From the NCBI GenBank assembly GCA_002840275.1, contig PHAB01000015.1, forward strand, positions 27,608 to 91,607: DNA of 64,000 nt, written 5' to 3'. The translations under genes were made by a program, and so were the position numbers. The stretch is from Firmicutes bacterium HGW-Firmicutes-14. GTDB lineage: Bacteria; Bacillota; Thermincolia; Thermincolales; UBA2595. This document shows, in pieces, positions 27,757 to 36,687 of the stretch (position 1 is its first letter; each line of letters begins with the position of its first letter). The notes beneath the pieces are model-generated. The model saw only the letters and a program-made list of their open reading frames with translations, did no database searches and was not told the DNA's origin.

Positions 27757-28531
27757 AAAAACCCAAAAGCTATCCGCCATTATTTCTATTTTAATTTTAA
27801 CAACACTGGCAGGTTTGGCTGTTTTTGGGCAGGATGCTTCAGCGGCTCCCGCTGTTCCTGTGCCGAATATCAGTATAGAAGTCGGGAACCCGGATAATCC
27901 TGCTGAAATGGCTACCAGCCTGCAGATACTTTTCCTCCTGACCATTTTTTCCCTAGCCCCGTCAATCCTGGTTATGATGACCTCTTTTACCCGAATAGTC
28001 ATTGTCCTGTCGTTCATGAGGAATGCCATGGCCACCCAGCAGGCCCCTCCGAACCAGGTAATAATTGGAATGGCACTTTTTCTCACTTTTTTTATTATGG
28101 CTCCCACATGGTCCCAAGTAAACCAGAATGCACTCCAGCCTTACATGCAGGCTGAGATTACCCAGGAACAGGCCTTTGACAATGCCGTCGGACCCCTGAG
28201 GGAATTTATGTTTAAACAGACCAGGGAAAAGGACCTGGCGCTGTTTGTAAAGTTATCGGAGATAGAGCGCCCAAGGACTTATGATGACGTCCCGACCTAT
28301 GTACTGATACCGTCTTTTATAATCAGTGAGCTGAAAACGGCTTTTCAGATAGGGTTTGTCCTATATATCCCATTTATAGTTATCGATATGATTGTCGCCA
28401 GTTCTCTTATGTCCATGGGGATGCTTATGCTCCCGCCGATGATGATATCCCTGCCTTTTAAAATTCTTTTATTTGTAATGGTAGACGGCTGGCACCTGTT
28501 AATCCGTTCCCTGATAATCAGTTTCCAGTGA
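27749..28531 (+). CDS. fliP: flagellar export gate protein FliP
   Basis: Core subunit of the FliP5-FliQ4-FliR1 export pore. The 260-residue product has a cleavable signal sequence ending near ASAAPA and four transmembrane helices. Family signatures include MMTSFTRIVIVLSFMRNAM, PPNQVIIGMALFLTFF, VLIPSFIISELKTAFQIGF and the C-terminal MMISLPFKILLFVMVDGW. ATG 27749 lies within the end of fliO; ATG 27740 abuts the ribosome site and is unlikely to be used. Confidence 0.96.
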   Translation: MNRKTQKLSAIISILILTTLAGLAVFGQDASAAPAVPVPNISIEVGNPDNPAEMATSLQILFLLTIFSLAPSILVMMTSFTRIVIVLSFMRNAMATQQAPPNQVIIGMALFLTFFIMAPTWSQVNQNALQPYMQAEITQEQAFDNAVGPLREFMFKQTREKDLALFVKLSEIERPRTYDDVPTYVLIPSFIISELKTAFQIGFVLYIPFIVIDMIVASSLMSMGMLMLPPMMISLPFKILLFVMVDGWHLLIRSLIISFQ

Positions 28532-28544
28532 AGGGAGACCTGAC

Positions 28545-28820
28545 ATGACCATTGATAATGTGGTATACCTTGCAAGAGAAGCCCTTTTGACCGTTATACT
28601 GGTGTCCTCTCCAATACTGGGGAGCAGTCTGATCATCGGACTGCTGGTGAGTTTTTTCCAGGCGACCACCCACCTGCAGGAACAAACTCTTACCTTTGTT
28701 CCTAAGATTGTCGGTGTTCTTGTGGTAACGGTGCTCTTTGGTTCATGGATGATAAATGTGATGCTGTCTTTCATATCCAACCTGTTTATCAATCTTAACA
28801 GCTTTATTATCATCAAATAA
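28545..28820 (+). CDS. fliQ: flagellar export gate protein FliQ
   Basis: Two-helix subunit of the export pore. The 91-residue product has hydrophobic segments at about residues 15-40 and 52-80, with the conserved LLVSFFQATTHLQEQTLTFVPKI between them. AGGGAGACC precedes the ATG. It lies between fliP and fliR as in almost all flagellar operons. Confidence 0.96.
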   Translation: MTIDNVVYLAREALLTVILVSSPILGSSLIIGLLVSFFQATTHLQEQTLTFVPKIVGVLVVTVLFGSWMINVMLSFISNLFINLNSFIIIK

Positions 28821-28845
28821 TTAATTGGGAAAGTAGGGCATATTT

Positions 28846-29625
28846 GTGGATATTATCGGACAAATAGCCTCCCAAATAGATTTGTTTTTATTGATTCTGG
28901 CCAGGGTTGGCGGGATGTTTCTGACCGGTCCCATTTACAGCAACAGGATAGTACCCCGCCAGGTAAGGGCATTAATGACAGTAAGTCTGGCGATTATTAT
29001 GTTCATGGGATTACAGCTGCAGAACCCGGTGGTCCCTTCAAAACTGGGGCCATTTGCCCTTTACCTGACAGGTGAAATGATAATCGGCATGATCATAGGA
29101 TTTGTTGCCCAGTTTGTTTTTGGGGCCATCCAGTTTGCCGGCCAGAATATTGACTTTATGATGGGTTACAGCATTGTAAATGTTATTGACCCTATATATG
29201 GTAACCAGGCGTCCCTTATAGGTTCGTTCAAGAACATCCTGGCCCTCCTGATTTTCCTGATCACCAACAGCCATCATTACCTTATAGTGGCCCTGTATCA
29301 AAGTTATGAACGAATCCCGATATTTGGTTTGTCTGTAAGTAAAGGTGTTACCGGTGTCATGGTTGATTTATTTGGTAATATGCTGGTTACCGGACTGAAA
29401 ATAGGTATCCCCGTGGTTGGTGCAATTTTTGTAGCCGAAGTGGCTCTGGGACTGATAGCCAGGACTATGCCCCAGATGCCTGTATTCTTTGTCGGTATAC
29501 CCCTGAAGATATTTGTCGGGACAATTATCCTGGTAATAGTGCTTCCCATTTACATGTTCACACTGCAGTTTCTGTTTGAAGGAAGTTACCGGGATACCCT
29601 CAGGATACTGAACATGCTGCGCTAA
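28846..29625 (+). CDS. fliR: flagellar export gate protein FliR
   Basis: Single-copy subunit that closes the helical export pore. The 259-residue protein is nearly all hydrophobic, with about six membrane helices. It has the family landmarks RVGGMFLTGPIYSNRIVPRQVR, GFVAQFVFGAIQFAGQ and MGYSIVNVIDPIYGNQASL. The start is GTG 28846. It is a separate gene, not a FliR-FlhB fusion as in some clostridia. Confidence 0.95.
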   Translation: MDIIGQIASQIDLFLLILARVGGMFLTGPIYSNRIVPRQVRALMTVSLAIIMFMGLQLQNPVVPSKLGPFALYLTGEMIIGMIIGFVAQFVFGAIQFAGQNIDFMMGYSIVNVIDPIYGNQASLIGSFKNILALLIFLITNSHHYLIVALYQSYERIPIFGLSVSKGVTGVMVDLFGNMLVTGLKIGIPVVGAIFVAEVALGLIARTMPQMPVFFVGIPLKIFVGTIILVIVLPIYMFTLQFLFEGSYRDTLRILNMLR

Positions 29626-29650
29626 AAGGCTGTTGGGAGAGAGGTCCCTA

Positions 29651-30751
29651 ATGAGAGATTCCCGCATGATTAATTTTAGGATTAATCTCCAGCTGTTTGC
29701 GGAGAAAACTGAAAAACCGACTGCCAAGCGAAGGTCAAAGGCTGCAGAGAAAGGTCAGGTAGCCAGAAGCCCTGAAGTTAATTCCGTCCTCATTCTGCTG
29801 GTGTGTTTTGTAACCATAAGGCTAATGGCCCCAATACTGGTTGAAGAGTGGACCATACTTACTTCAGACCTCTTCAGAATGTTTGCCAGGGAAGATTTTT
29901 CTCTTGATTTCAGCACACTTCAGACCATACTGTTAATGTCAATAATATTTTCTTCTAAGATCCTTGTCCCAATCGTGGGTGGCGCCCTGGTCGCAGGATT
30001 ATCGGCATCCATCGTCCAGATGGGATTCCGTTTTGACATGTCGGCCATAGCGTTTGACCTAAAGAATATAAATCCGGTATCTGGATTTAAGCAGCTGTGT
30101 TCCCTGGATGCCCTGGCAAGACTGGTAAAATCAATACTTGTAGTGATCCTGATTGGGTATGTCGCTTATAACGAAATTACTAAACAGCTTATGAATTTCA
30201 CCCGCTTATCAGACATGAACCTGAGAGCATCATCGGCCTTTATCGGCCAGGTCACTATGAATGTGGTTCTAAAGGTAGTTGTGTGGCTGATTATTGTGGC
30301 AATTGCTGATTATGCCTTCCAGAAGTGGCGGACAGAGAAAAGGCTGAGGATGGAAAAGCAGGAAATCAAGGATGAATATAAACAGACAGAAGGGGACCCC
30401 AAGGTCAAGGCCGCTATAAGGAGAAAGCAGGCCCAGATGTCTATGATGAGGATGATGCAGGTCCTGCCCAAGGCTGATGTGGTAATCACAAACCCTACTC
30501 ATTTTGCCGTTGCCCTTAGATATGATGCTGAAATCTCCCCCGCTCCCGTGGTCATCGCCAAAGGACAGGACAGGATGGCAGAGAAGATAAGGGAAGTTGC
30601 CAGAGAACACAATATTGTTATTGTTGAGAACAAACCCCTTGCCCAGTCCCTTTACTTTGGGACAGATATTGGAGATACGGTGCCTGAGGAACTCTACCAG
30701 GCAGTGGCTGAAGTCCTTGCCTTTGTTTACAAATTGAAAGGCAAGATATAA
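29651..30751 (+). CDS. flhB: flagellar export switch protein FlhB
   Basis: Substrate-specificity switch of flagellar export. The 366-residue product starts with INLQLFAEKTEKPTAKRR, has four transmembrane helices, and a cytoplasmic domain with the self-cleavage motif NPTH (Asn281-Pro282). Together with FliK it changes export from rod/hook to filament type. ATG 29651 is preferred, because GGGAGAGAGGT is close upstream; an in-frame start at 29633 sits in the spacer after fliR. Confidence 0.95.
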   Translation: MRDSRMINFRINLQLFAEKTEKPTAKRRSKAAEKGQVARSPEVNSVLILLVCFVTIRLMAPILVEEWTILTSDLFRMFAREDFSLDFSTLQTILLMSIIFSSKILVPIVGGALVAGLSASIVQMGFRFDMSAIAFDLKNINPVSGFKQLCSLDALARLVKSILVVILIGYVAYNEITKQLMNFTRLSDMNLRASSAFIGQVTMNVVLKVVVWLIIVAIADYAFQKWRTEKRLRMEKQEIKDEYKQTEGDPKVKAAIRRKQAQMSMMRMMQVLPKADVVITNPTHFAVALRYDAEISPAPVVIAKGQDRMAEKIREVAREHNIVIVENKPLAQSLYFGTDIGDTVPEELYQAVAEVLAFVYKLKGKI

Positions 30752-30808
30752 CGGAAGGTTCCGGTAACTGGGTAAAGAGCTGAAGACCGCTGATTAAGGA
30801 GGATATTC

Positions 30809-32875
30809 ATGGCTGCACAACAGATTGCTGCTGACCGCTGGTTTAAATATACGGACATAATTGTAGCCTCAGCTGTCATAGGGATGGTTATCCTGATGGT
30901 TATTCCCATCCCTACTTTCCTGCTGGATATCCTGCTTACGATAAATATCACCTTTTCCCTGATTATTATTCTGGTCACTATTTACAATAACCGGCCCCTT
31001 CAGTTTTCTTCATTTCCTTCCCTGCTTCTTATAATGACAATTTTCAGGCTGTCCCTTAATGTAAGTTCCACCCGGTTAATCCTTCTTGACGGATATGCGG
31101 GACAGATTATAGAACAATTTGGTATGTTTGTAATCGGGGGTAACCCGGTGGTCGGTTTTGTCATTTTCCTTATCCTGGTTGCCATTCAGTTCATTGTCAT
31201 CACCCGGGGAGCTGAACGGGTAGCGGAAGTAGCCGCCCGTTTTACCCTTGATGCTATGCCCGGTAAACAGATGGCTATTGATGCCGATCTCAATGCCGGA
31301 CTGATTACCGAGAGGGAGGCCATTGAAAGACGGGACAACATCCAGAGAGAAGCAGACTTTTACGGTGCCATGGACGGTGCTTCCAAGTTTGTTAAAGGGG
31401 ATGCCATTGCAGGTATCGTAATTGTAATTATAAATGTGATCGGTGGATTTGCCATAGGGGTACTGCAGAGAAAACTGACTCTTGGAGAGTCAATTAACTT
31501 ATATACTATTTTGACGGTGGGTGACGGACTTGTTTCCCAGATCCCGGCCCTCCTGATTTCTACGGCCACCGGCATAACTGTGACCAGGGCCGCCTCTTCA
31601 GATGAAAACCTGGGACAGGAAATGTCGAGCCAGCTGCTTACCCGGCCAAGGGTGCTGGCAGTTGCTTCAGGAGCGCTGGTACTGCTGGCGGTTTTGGGGC
31701 TTCCCAAGGTTCCGTTCCTGATAATGGCCGGTATTGCCGGGGCCGGGTCATATGCCATGAAACAGATACAGAAGGAACAACAGGTTAGAAGAGAGGAAAT
31801 GGAGCAGGAAGTGGAAGTTGAAGAGATCAAAAAACCGGAAAATGTCGTATCCCTGCTGCAGGTGGATGTGCTTGAGATAGAGATGGGTTATTCTCTTATT
31901 CCCCTTGTGGACACAAACCAGGGTGGGGACCTCCTGGACAGGGTTGTGATGATCCGCAGGCAGTGTGCCCTGGAACTGGGTGTTGTTCTTCCCCCCATCA
32001 GGATGAGAGACAATATGCAGTTGAAGCCCAGCAGTTATGTTTTTAAAATCAAGGGGGTGGAAACTGCCGGCGGTGAACTCATGCCTGACCATTACCTGGC
32101 TATGAGTTCGGGACTTATTGAAGACGGTATAAAAGGAATTGATACAGTTGAGCCGGCCTTTGGGCTTCCGGCCAAGTGGATTTCCGCCAGTCAGCGGGAA
32201 CAGGCTGAACTGGCGGGATACACAGTTGTTGACCCGTCTTCAGTGATAGCCACACACCTGACAGAAACAGTGAAATCCCATGCCCATGAAATACTCGGCA
32301 GACAGGATGTCCAGAATCTCCTGGACAATACGAAAAAGACCCATCCGGCGGTTGTAGAGGAACTGGTTCCCGGCCTGCTAACCCTGGGTGAGGTACAAAA
32401 GGTGCTGGCAGGGCTGCTCAGGGAAAGGGTGTCTATACGGGATCTGGTAACAATCCTGGAAGTACTGGCCGACCATGCCCCGGCCACCAAGGATATCGAC
32501 ATACTAATTGAATATGTGCGCCAGGCTTTGGCCAGGAACATAATCAGACAGTATGTGGATTCGGGTAATAACCTGTACGCCCTCACCCTTGATCCGAATA
32601 TAGAACAGGTCATAAGGGATTCTGTCCAGCATACGGACCACGGTTCCTATGTGGCTATTGACCCGGATAAGGCCCAGCAGGTATTCATGAATCTTTCCTC
32701 CCAAGTGGAGCGAGTGGCCGAAAGTGGGAGACAGCCAATCGTCCTGTGTGCCCCTGTAGTAAGAATTTATTTTAAAAAGCTTACAGAGAAGCTTATTCCG
32801 GGGCTGGTAGTCCTGTCGTATAATGAACTTGAAAGCGGAGTAAACGTTCAATCACTAGGGGTGGTGAATATTTAG
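30809..32875 (+). CDS. flhA: flagellar export gate protein FlhA
   Basis: Large export-gate protein; its cytoplasmic ring docks chaperone-substrate complexes. The 688-residue product has eight predicted membrane helices in the first 320 residues, with the FHIPEP-type signature region RFTLDAMPGKQMAIDADLNAG and ERRDNIQREADFYGAMDGASKFVKGDAIAG. The cytoplasmic domain follows. AAGGAGG precedes the ATG. The stop codon overlaps the GTG start of flhF by one base. Confidence 0.96.
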   Translation: MAAQQIAADRWFKYTDIIVASAVIGMVILMVIPIPTFLLDILLTINITFSLIIILVTIYNNRPLQFSSFPSLLLIMTIFRLSLNVSSTRLILLDGYAGQIIEQFGMFVIGGNPVVGFVIFLILVAIQFIVITRGAERVAEVAARFTLDAMPGKQMAIDADLNAGLITEREAIERRDNIQREADFYGAMDGASKFVKGDAIAGIVIVIINVIGGFAIGVLQRKLTLGESINLYTILTVGDGLVSQIPALLISTATGITVTRAASSDENLGQEMSSQLLTRPRVLAVASGALVLLAVLGLPKVPFLIMAGIAGAGSYAMKQIQKEQQVRREEMEQEVEVEEIKKPENVVSLLQVDVLEIEMGYSLIPLVDTNQGGDLLDRVVMIRRQCALELGVVLPPIRMRDNMQLKPSSYVFKIKGVETAGGELMPDHYLAMSSGLIEDGIKGIDTVEPAFGLPAKWISASQREQAELAGYTVVDPSSVIATHLTETVKSHAHEILGRQDVQNLLDNTKKTHPAVVEELVPGLLTLGEVQKVLAGLLRERVSIRDLVTILEVLADHAPATKDIDILIEYVRQALARNIIRQYVDSGNNLYALTLDPNIEQVIRDSVQHTDHGSYVAIDPDKAQQVFMNLSSQVERVAESGRQPIVLCAPVVRIYFKKLTEKLIPGLVVLSYNELESGVNVQSLGVVNI

Positions 32876-34014
32876 TGCGGGTTAAGAGATATGTTGCCGA
32901 AACATTACAGGATGCAATGCTCAAGGTAAAGATGGACATGGGTAAAGATGCAGTTATCCTGCACACGAGGAAGTTTAAGGAAGGGGGATTTTTCGGTTTT
33001 TTCGGGAAGGTGATGTTCGAAGTCACGGCAGCTGTTGAAGATACCGTATATTCCCCCGCGCCGGCCGTCCATTCCAAAAATCAGCCGGAAGTTCATGCCC
33101 TTCCGGCTAACGGGGAAAAGGATGGTCAGGAGGAAATGCCTGACATTCAGGAAGAACTAAAAGAGATGAAATCCATGCTCAGTGAGGTAATGACTCAGAT
33201 AGATGTATCCCAGGATTTAAAGGCTTTTCCCAAATCAATGCAGAAACAGTACCAGATAATGATCGAAAACGATGTTGAAGACAGGCTGGCAAAAAAATTG
33301 CTCAAAGATGCTATGAAGAAACTCGGACAGGAAGAAACTGCAGAAACAGTCAGGGAATGCCTGGACCAGCAGATTATCAAAATCCTCAAAAAACCTAAAC
33401 CCATAACATTTAAAAAACTGGGCCTCAGCCAGCAGCTTATTGCCCTGGTGGGTCCGACAGGTGTCGGTAAAACTACCACTATAGCCAAACTGGCCGCCAC
33501 TTTTTCCATAGTGGATAAGAAAAAAGTGGCCCTGATAACGGCTGATACATATAGGGTTGCTGCAGTAGAACAGCTAAAGACTTATGGTGAAATAATCGGC
33601 ATCCCCATAGATGTGGTTTATACTCCCCAGGAACTGCAAGATGCGCTGGCAAAGCATACTGATAAAGACCTTATATTGATCGATACGGCCGGACGCAGCC
33701 ATAAGAACACGGGACAGATGATTGAGCTCCAGTCCTTTATAGAGGCCGCCGGACCAACAGATATTTTCCTGGTGCTCAGTGCTACCACTAAGTATAAAGA
33801 TATGCAGGATATAGTTAACAGTTATTCAGATATAGAGGTTACCAGGCTGGTTTTTACCAAGCTTGATGAGACTTCATCTTTAGGGGCCATTCTCAATGTG
33901 GTCAGCAATACCCAAAAATGTCTTTCATATGTTACAGCAGGGCAGAACGTTCCTGATGATATCGAAGTAGCAGACCCGGTAAAAATAGCCAATATGATTA
34001 CGGGGGAGAGATAG
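32875..34014 (+). CDS. flhF: flagellar biosynthesis GTPase FlhF
   Basis: SRP-family GTPase that helps set flagellar number and position. The 379-residue product has the basic/hydrophobic B domain at the N-terminus, a linker, an N domain (about residues 110-170) and an SRP-like G domain with [15 protein letters not shown] (G1), LITADTYRVAAVEQL, LILIDTAGRS (G3) and FTKLDET (G4). The GTG start overlaps the flhA stop by one base. flhG follows after one base, so the pair is almost certainly co-translated. Confidence 0.95.
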   Translation: MRVKRYVAETLQDAMLKVKMDMGKDAVILHTRKFKEGGFFGFFGKVMFEVTAAVEDTVYSPAPAVHSKNQPEVHALPANGEKDGQEEMPDIQEELKEMKSMLSEVMTQIDVSQDLKAFPKSMQKQYQIMIENDVEDRLAKKLLKDAMKKLGQEETAETVRECLDQQIIKILKKPKPITFKKLGLSQQLIALVGPTGVGKTTTIAKLAATFSIVDKKKVALITADTYRVAAVEQLKTYGEIIGIPIDVVYTPQELQDALAKHTDKDLILIDTAGRSHKNTGQMIELQSFIEAAGPTDIFLVLSATTKYKDMQDIVNSYSDIEVTRLVFTKLDETSSLGAILNVVSNTQKCLSYVTAGQNVPDDIEVADPVKIANMITGER

Positions 34015-34015
34015 C

Positions 34016-34900
34016 ATGCGTGATCAGGCGGAAAAACTTCGCGTATTGGCCAAAAATCTTAAACACCAGGTTGAAACTGAAATCAAAGGTATCCAGAAGA
34101 GAACAAGAATTATTGCCGTGACCAGTGGAAAAGGCGGGGTAGGGAAGACCAACTTTACCATCAATTTTGCCCTGGCCCTGATGGCTCTTGGGCAGAGGGT
34201 AATAATCCTGGATGCTGACCTGGGCCTGGCAAATATCGATGTTATGCTTGGCATCAACCCCAAATATAATCTTTACCATGTACTGAAAGGTGAGAAAAGT
34301 ATTCAGGATATAATTGTTCCAGGACCTGAAGGCCTTCTGATAATCGCCGGTGGTTCAGGTATACAGGAAATGGCCAATTTGCGGCGGTGGCAGGTTGAAC
34401 AGTTTTTAGGCAAACTGGAAGAACTGGAAGGAATGGCTGATATCCTGATTATTGATACTTCAGCAGGGCTTTCGCGAAATGTGATGAGCTTTGTCCTGGC
34501 TGCTGATGAGGTAATAGTTATAACTATTCCTGAACCAACTGCCATTGCTGATGCTTATGGGCTGGTAAAAGCCATGACTGCCAAAAAGAAACACGGTGAA
34601 GTGCACCTGGTGGTCAATAAGGTGGAAAACGCACAGGAGGCGGATATTACAGCTAACAAGCTGTCCATTGTGGCAGAGAGGTTTCTAAAGCTGAACATAG
34701 GCCACCTGGGATTTATCCTGGATGACCCAAATGTTTCAAAAGCGGTCAAGAGCCAGGCGCCGTTCCTTTTAAAATACCCGAAATCGTCAGCAACCGTATG
34801 TGTGAAGAAACTTGCCGCCCATATGCTGGAAAAGGAATTCAACCCTGAACCAAGCGGTGTGAAAGCCTTTTTCGGTAAGATAGCCAAGCTGTTCGGGTAA
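34016..34900 (+). CDS. flhG: flagellar number regulator FlhG (MinD-like ATPase)
   Basis: MinD/ParA-type ATPase (YlxH, FleN) that stimulates FlhF and controls flagellar pattern and C-ring assembly. The 294-residue product has a short N-terminal activator helix (FlhF-stimulating type), a deviant Walker A SGKGGVGKTNFTINFA, DADLGLANIDVMLG and the switch region IIDTSAGLSRNVMSFV. A C-terminal amphipathic end is plausible. It directly follows flhF. Confidence 0.95.
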   Translation: MRDQAEKLRVLAKNLKHQVETEIKGIQKRTRIIAVTSGKGGVGKTNFTINFALALMALGQRVIILDADLGLANIDVMLGINPKYNLYHVLKGEKSIQDIIVPGPEGLLIIAGGSGIQEMANLRRWQVEQFLGKLEELEGMADILIIDTSAGLSRNVMSFVLAADEVIVITIPEPTAIADAYGLVKAMTAKKKHGEVHLVVNKVENAQEADITANKLSIVAERFLKLNIGHLGFILDDPNVSKAVKSQAPFLLKYPKSSATVCVKKLAAHMLEKEFNPEPSGVKAFFGKIAKLFG

Positions 34901-34931
34901 TAAAATACTTCGTAATGAAGGGAGTGTAGTT

Positions 34932-35588
34932 ATGGGCTCGTTTGACCCACTTAAAGTGAACCAGCCCATTGAACTAGAATTGCCGGGGGATGAACTGCAC
35001 CGCTACCGGAGCAAAGTGGAAGAACTGACGGGAGACCGGGTTGTGGTGATGTCACCTATGAAGGGCGGGTGTGTAATTACCCTTAAACCCGGGACGCAAA
35101 TCAAGATAATATATAGAGATAATATTGCCGTATATACCTATTTATCCAGGGTAATAACCCAGAACAATGACCACGTATCTACCGTTACCCTGGCTCAGCC
35201 AACGGAAATCAGACGGATCCAAAGGCGTAATTTCGTCAGGCTCGATACCCGGCTCAAGGTAAAGCTAGTGAAGCTTGATGCCAAATTTAACCCGAAAAGC
35301 GAGGAGTTCAGCGCTACAACCGTAGATATAAGTGGAGGGGGGCTGATGTTCAATTGCAGTGTCAGGCTCGAACCCGGTGAAGTACTACAGGCTTCATTGT
35401 GCCTAAATCCCAATGAAACCGTCAGAGCTATAGGCCGGGTAGTCAGGTCTTTGGAAAACCCTCCGGGGGTAAGGGAGACATATTCAGTAGGATTTGAATT
35501 TACCGTTATTGATGAGATTGAAAGGGATAAGATAATCAGATTTATATTTAACCAGCAGCGGGAGCTGAGAAGGAAGGGACTTCTTTAA
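34932..35588 (+). CDS. PilZ domain protein, YcgR/YpfA/FlgZ-like c-di-GMP receptor
   Basis: A 218-residue flagellar brake-type protein. The N-terminal YcgR-like beta domain covers about residues 1-95 and the C-terminal PilZ domain about 97-210. Both c-di-GMP motifs are present: RRNFVR (RxxxR) and DISGGG (D/N-x-S-x-x-G). Homologues slow motor rotation when c-di-GMP is high, so a link between c-di-GMP and motility is expected. Its place between flhG and cheB inside the operon supports that. AAGGGAGTG precedes ATG 34932. Confidence 0.9.
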   Translation: MGSFDPLKVNQPIELELPGDELHRYRSKVEELTGDRVVVMSPMKGGCVITLKPGTQIKIIYRDNIAVYTYLSRVITQNNDHVSTVTLAQPTEIRRIQRRNFVRLDTRLKVKLVKLDAKFNPKSEEFSATTVDISGGGLMFNCSVRLEPGEVLQASLCLNPNETVRAIGRVVRSLENPPGVRETYSVGFEFTVIDEIERDKIIRFIFNQQRELRRKGLL

Positions 35589-35601
35589 GAGGTGTTAAGC
35601 G

Positions 35602-36657
35602 ATGCGACAGCGTTACAGGGTATTAGTTGTAGATGATTCTTCATTCATGAGAAAATTTATTACCGACATCCTGCATACGGATGAAGAACTGGTAGTCATT
35701 GAAGGAGCAGTTAACGGTCTGGATGCCCTTAAGAAAATAAGGGAATTAAGACCGGACGCTGTTACACTGGATATAGAAATGCCGGAAATGGACGGGCTGA
35801 CTGCCCTGAAAAAAATCATGGAAGAATGTCCGACACCGGTAATAATGCTGAGCAGCAGGACCCAGGTCGGCGCCGAAGCCACTCTGCAGGCTCTGGATCT
35901 GGGGGCTCTCGATTTTGTAGCCAAGCCTTCAGGAAACATTTCCCTGGATCTGGACAAAATACGCGATGAACTGGTACTGAAAACCAAAACCGCAGCCCAG
36001 TCATATAAGCGTGTCACCAGACTTGGCTTGTTCCGGCAAGAGATTCCAAGGGAATATGTGAAAAGCAAAGTTGTGTCCGGCCCGGAAAGTCCTCCTGCCA
36101 AAATCGTAGCTATAGGGTCATCAACCGGAGGCCCCAGGGCGCTGCAGACCGTTTTGTCCCGGCTCCCGGCGAATATTCCTGCGGCGATAGTGGTGGTCCA
36201 GCATATGCCTGCGGGGTTTACCAAATCCCTGGCAGACAGGTTAGACAGTTTCTGTCAGTTGTCAGTATCCGAGGCTGCTGACGGGGACGAACTTCTGGCC
36301 GGCCGGGTGGTGATAGCCCCCGGTGGAAGGCATCTGAGAATAAACCGTATTGGAGAAAGGTTTTATGTTTCACTTAATGATGACCCGCCTGTCGGAGGAT
36401 TAAGGCCGACAGTAGATCAAATGATGGAATCATTGGCAGACTGTGATGTGCCTCTATTGGGGGTCCTTTTGACGGGAATGGGCAGTGACGGAGTAAAAGG
36501 ACTGAAAAAAATCCGGGCGGTTAAAGGATATAGCATTGTTGAGGATGAATCTACCTGTGTTGTATACGGTATGCCCAGGGCTGCCATTGAAAACAACTGT
36601 GTTGACCGGGTAGCTCCATTGCAACGGATTTCCCAGGAAATTTTGGATCTATTGTAA
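35602..36657 (+). CDS. cheB: chemotaxis methylesterase/deamidase CheB
   Basis: Removes methyl groups from (and deamidates) chemoreceptors for adaptation. The 351-residue product has a receiver domain with phospho-acceptor Asp57 (TLDIEMPEMDG), a linker, and the esterase domain with catalytic triad Ser174 (GSSTGGP), His201 (VVQHMPAGF) and Asp296 (LTGMGSDG). All catalytic residues are present. The partner methyltransferase cheR is not in the window. Confidence 0.95.
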   Translation: MRQRYRVLVVDDSSFMRKFITDILHTDEELVVIEGAVNGLDALKKIRELRPDAVTLDIEMPEMDGLTALKKIMEECPTPVIMLSSRTQVGAEATLQALDLGALDFVAKPSGNISLDLDKIRDELVLKTKTAAQSYKRVTRLGLFRQEIPREYVKSKVVSGPESPPAKIVAIGSSTGGPRALQTVLSRLPANIPAAIVVVQHMPAGFTKSLADRLDSFCQLSVSEAADGDELLAGRVVIAPGGRHLRINRIGERFYVSLNDDPPVGGLRPTVDQMMESLADCDVPLLGVLLTGMGSDGVKGLKKIRAVKGYSIVEDESTCVVYGMPRAAIENNCVDRVAPLQRISQEILDLL

Positions 36658-36687
36658 ACAGGGAATTACCTGTCGGAGGTGAGTTCT

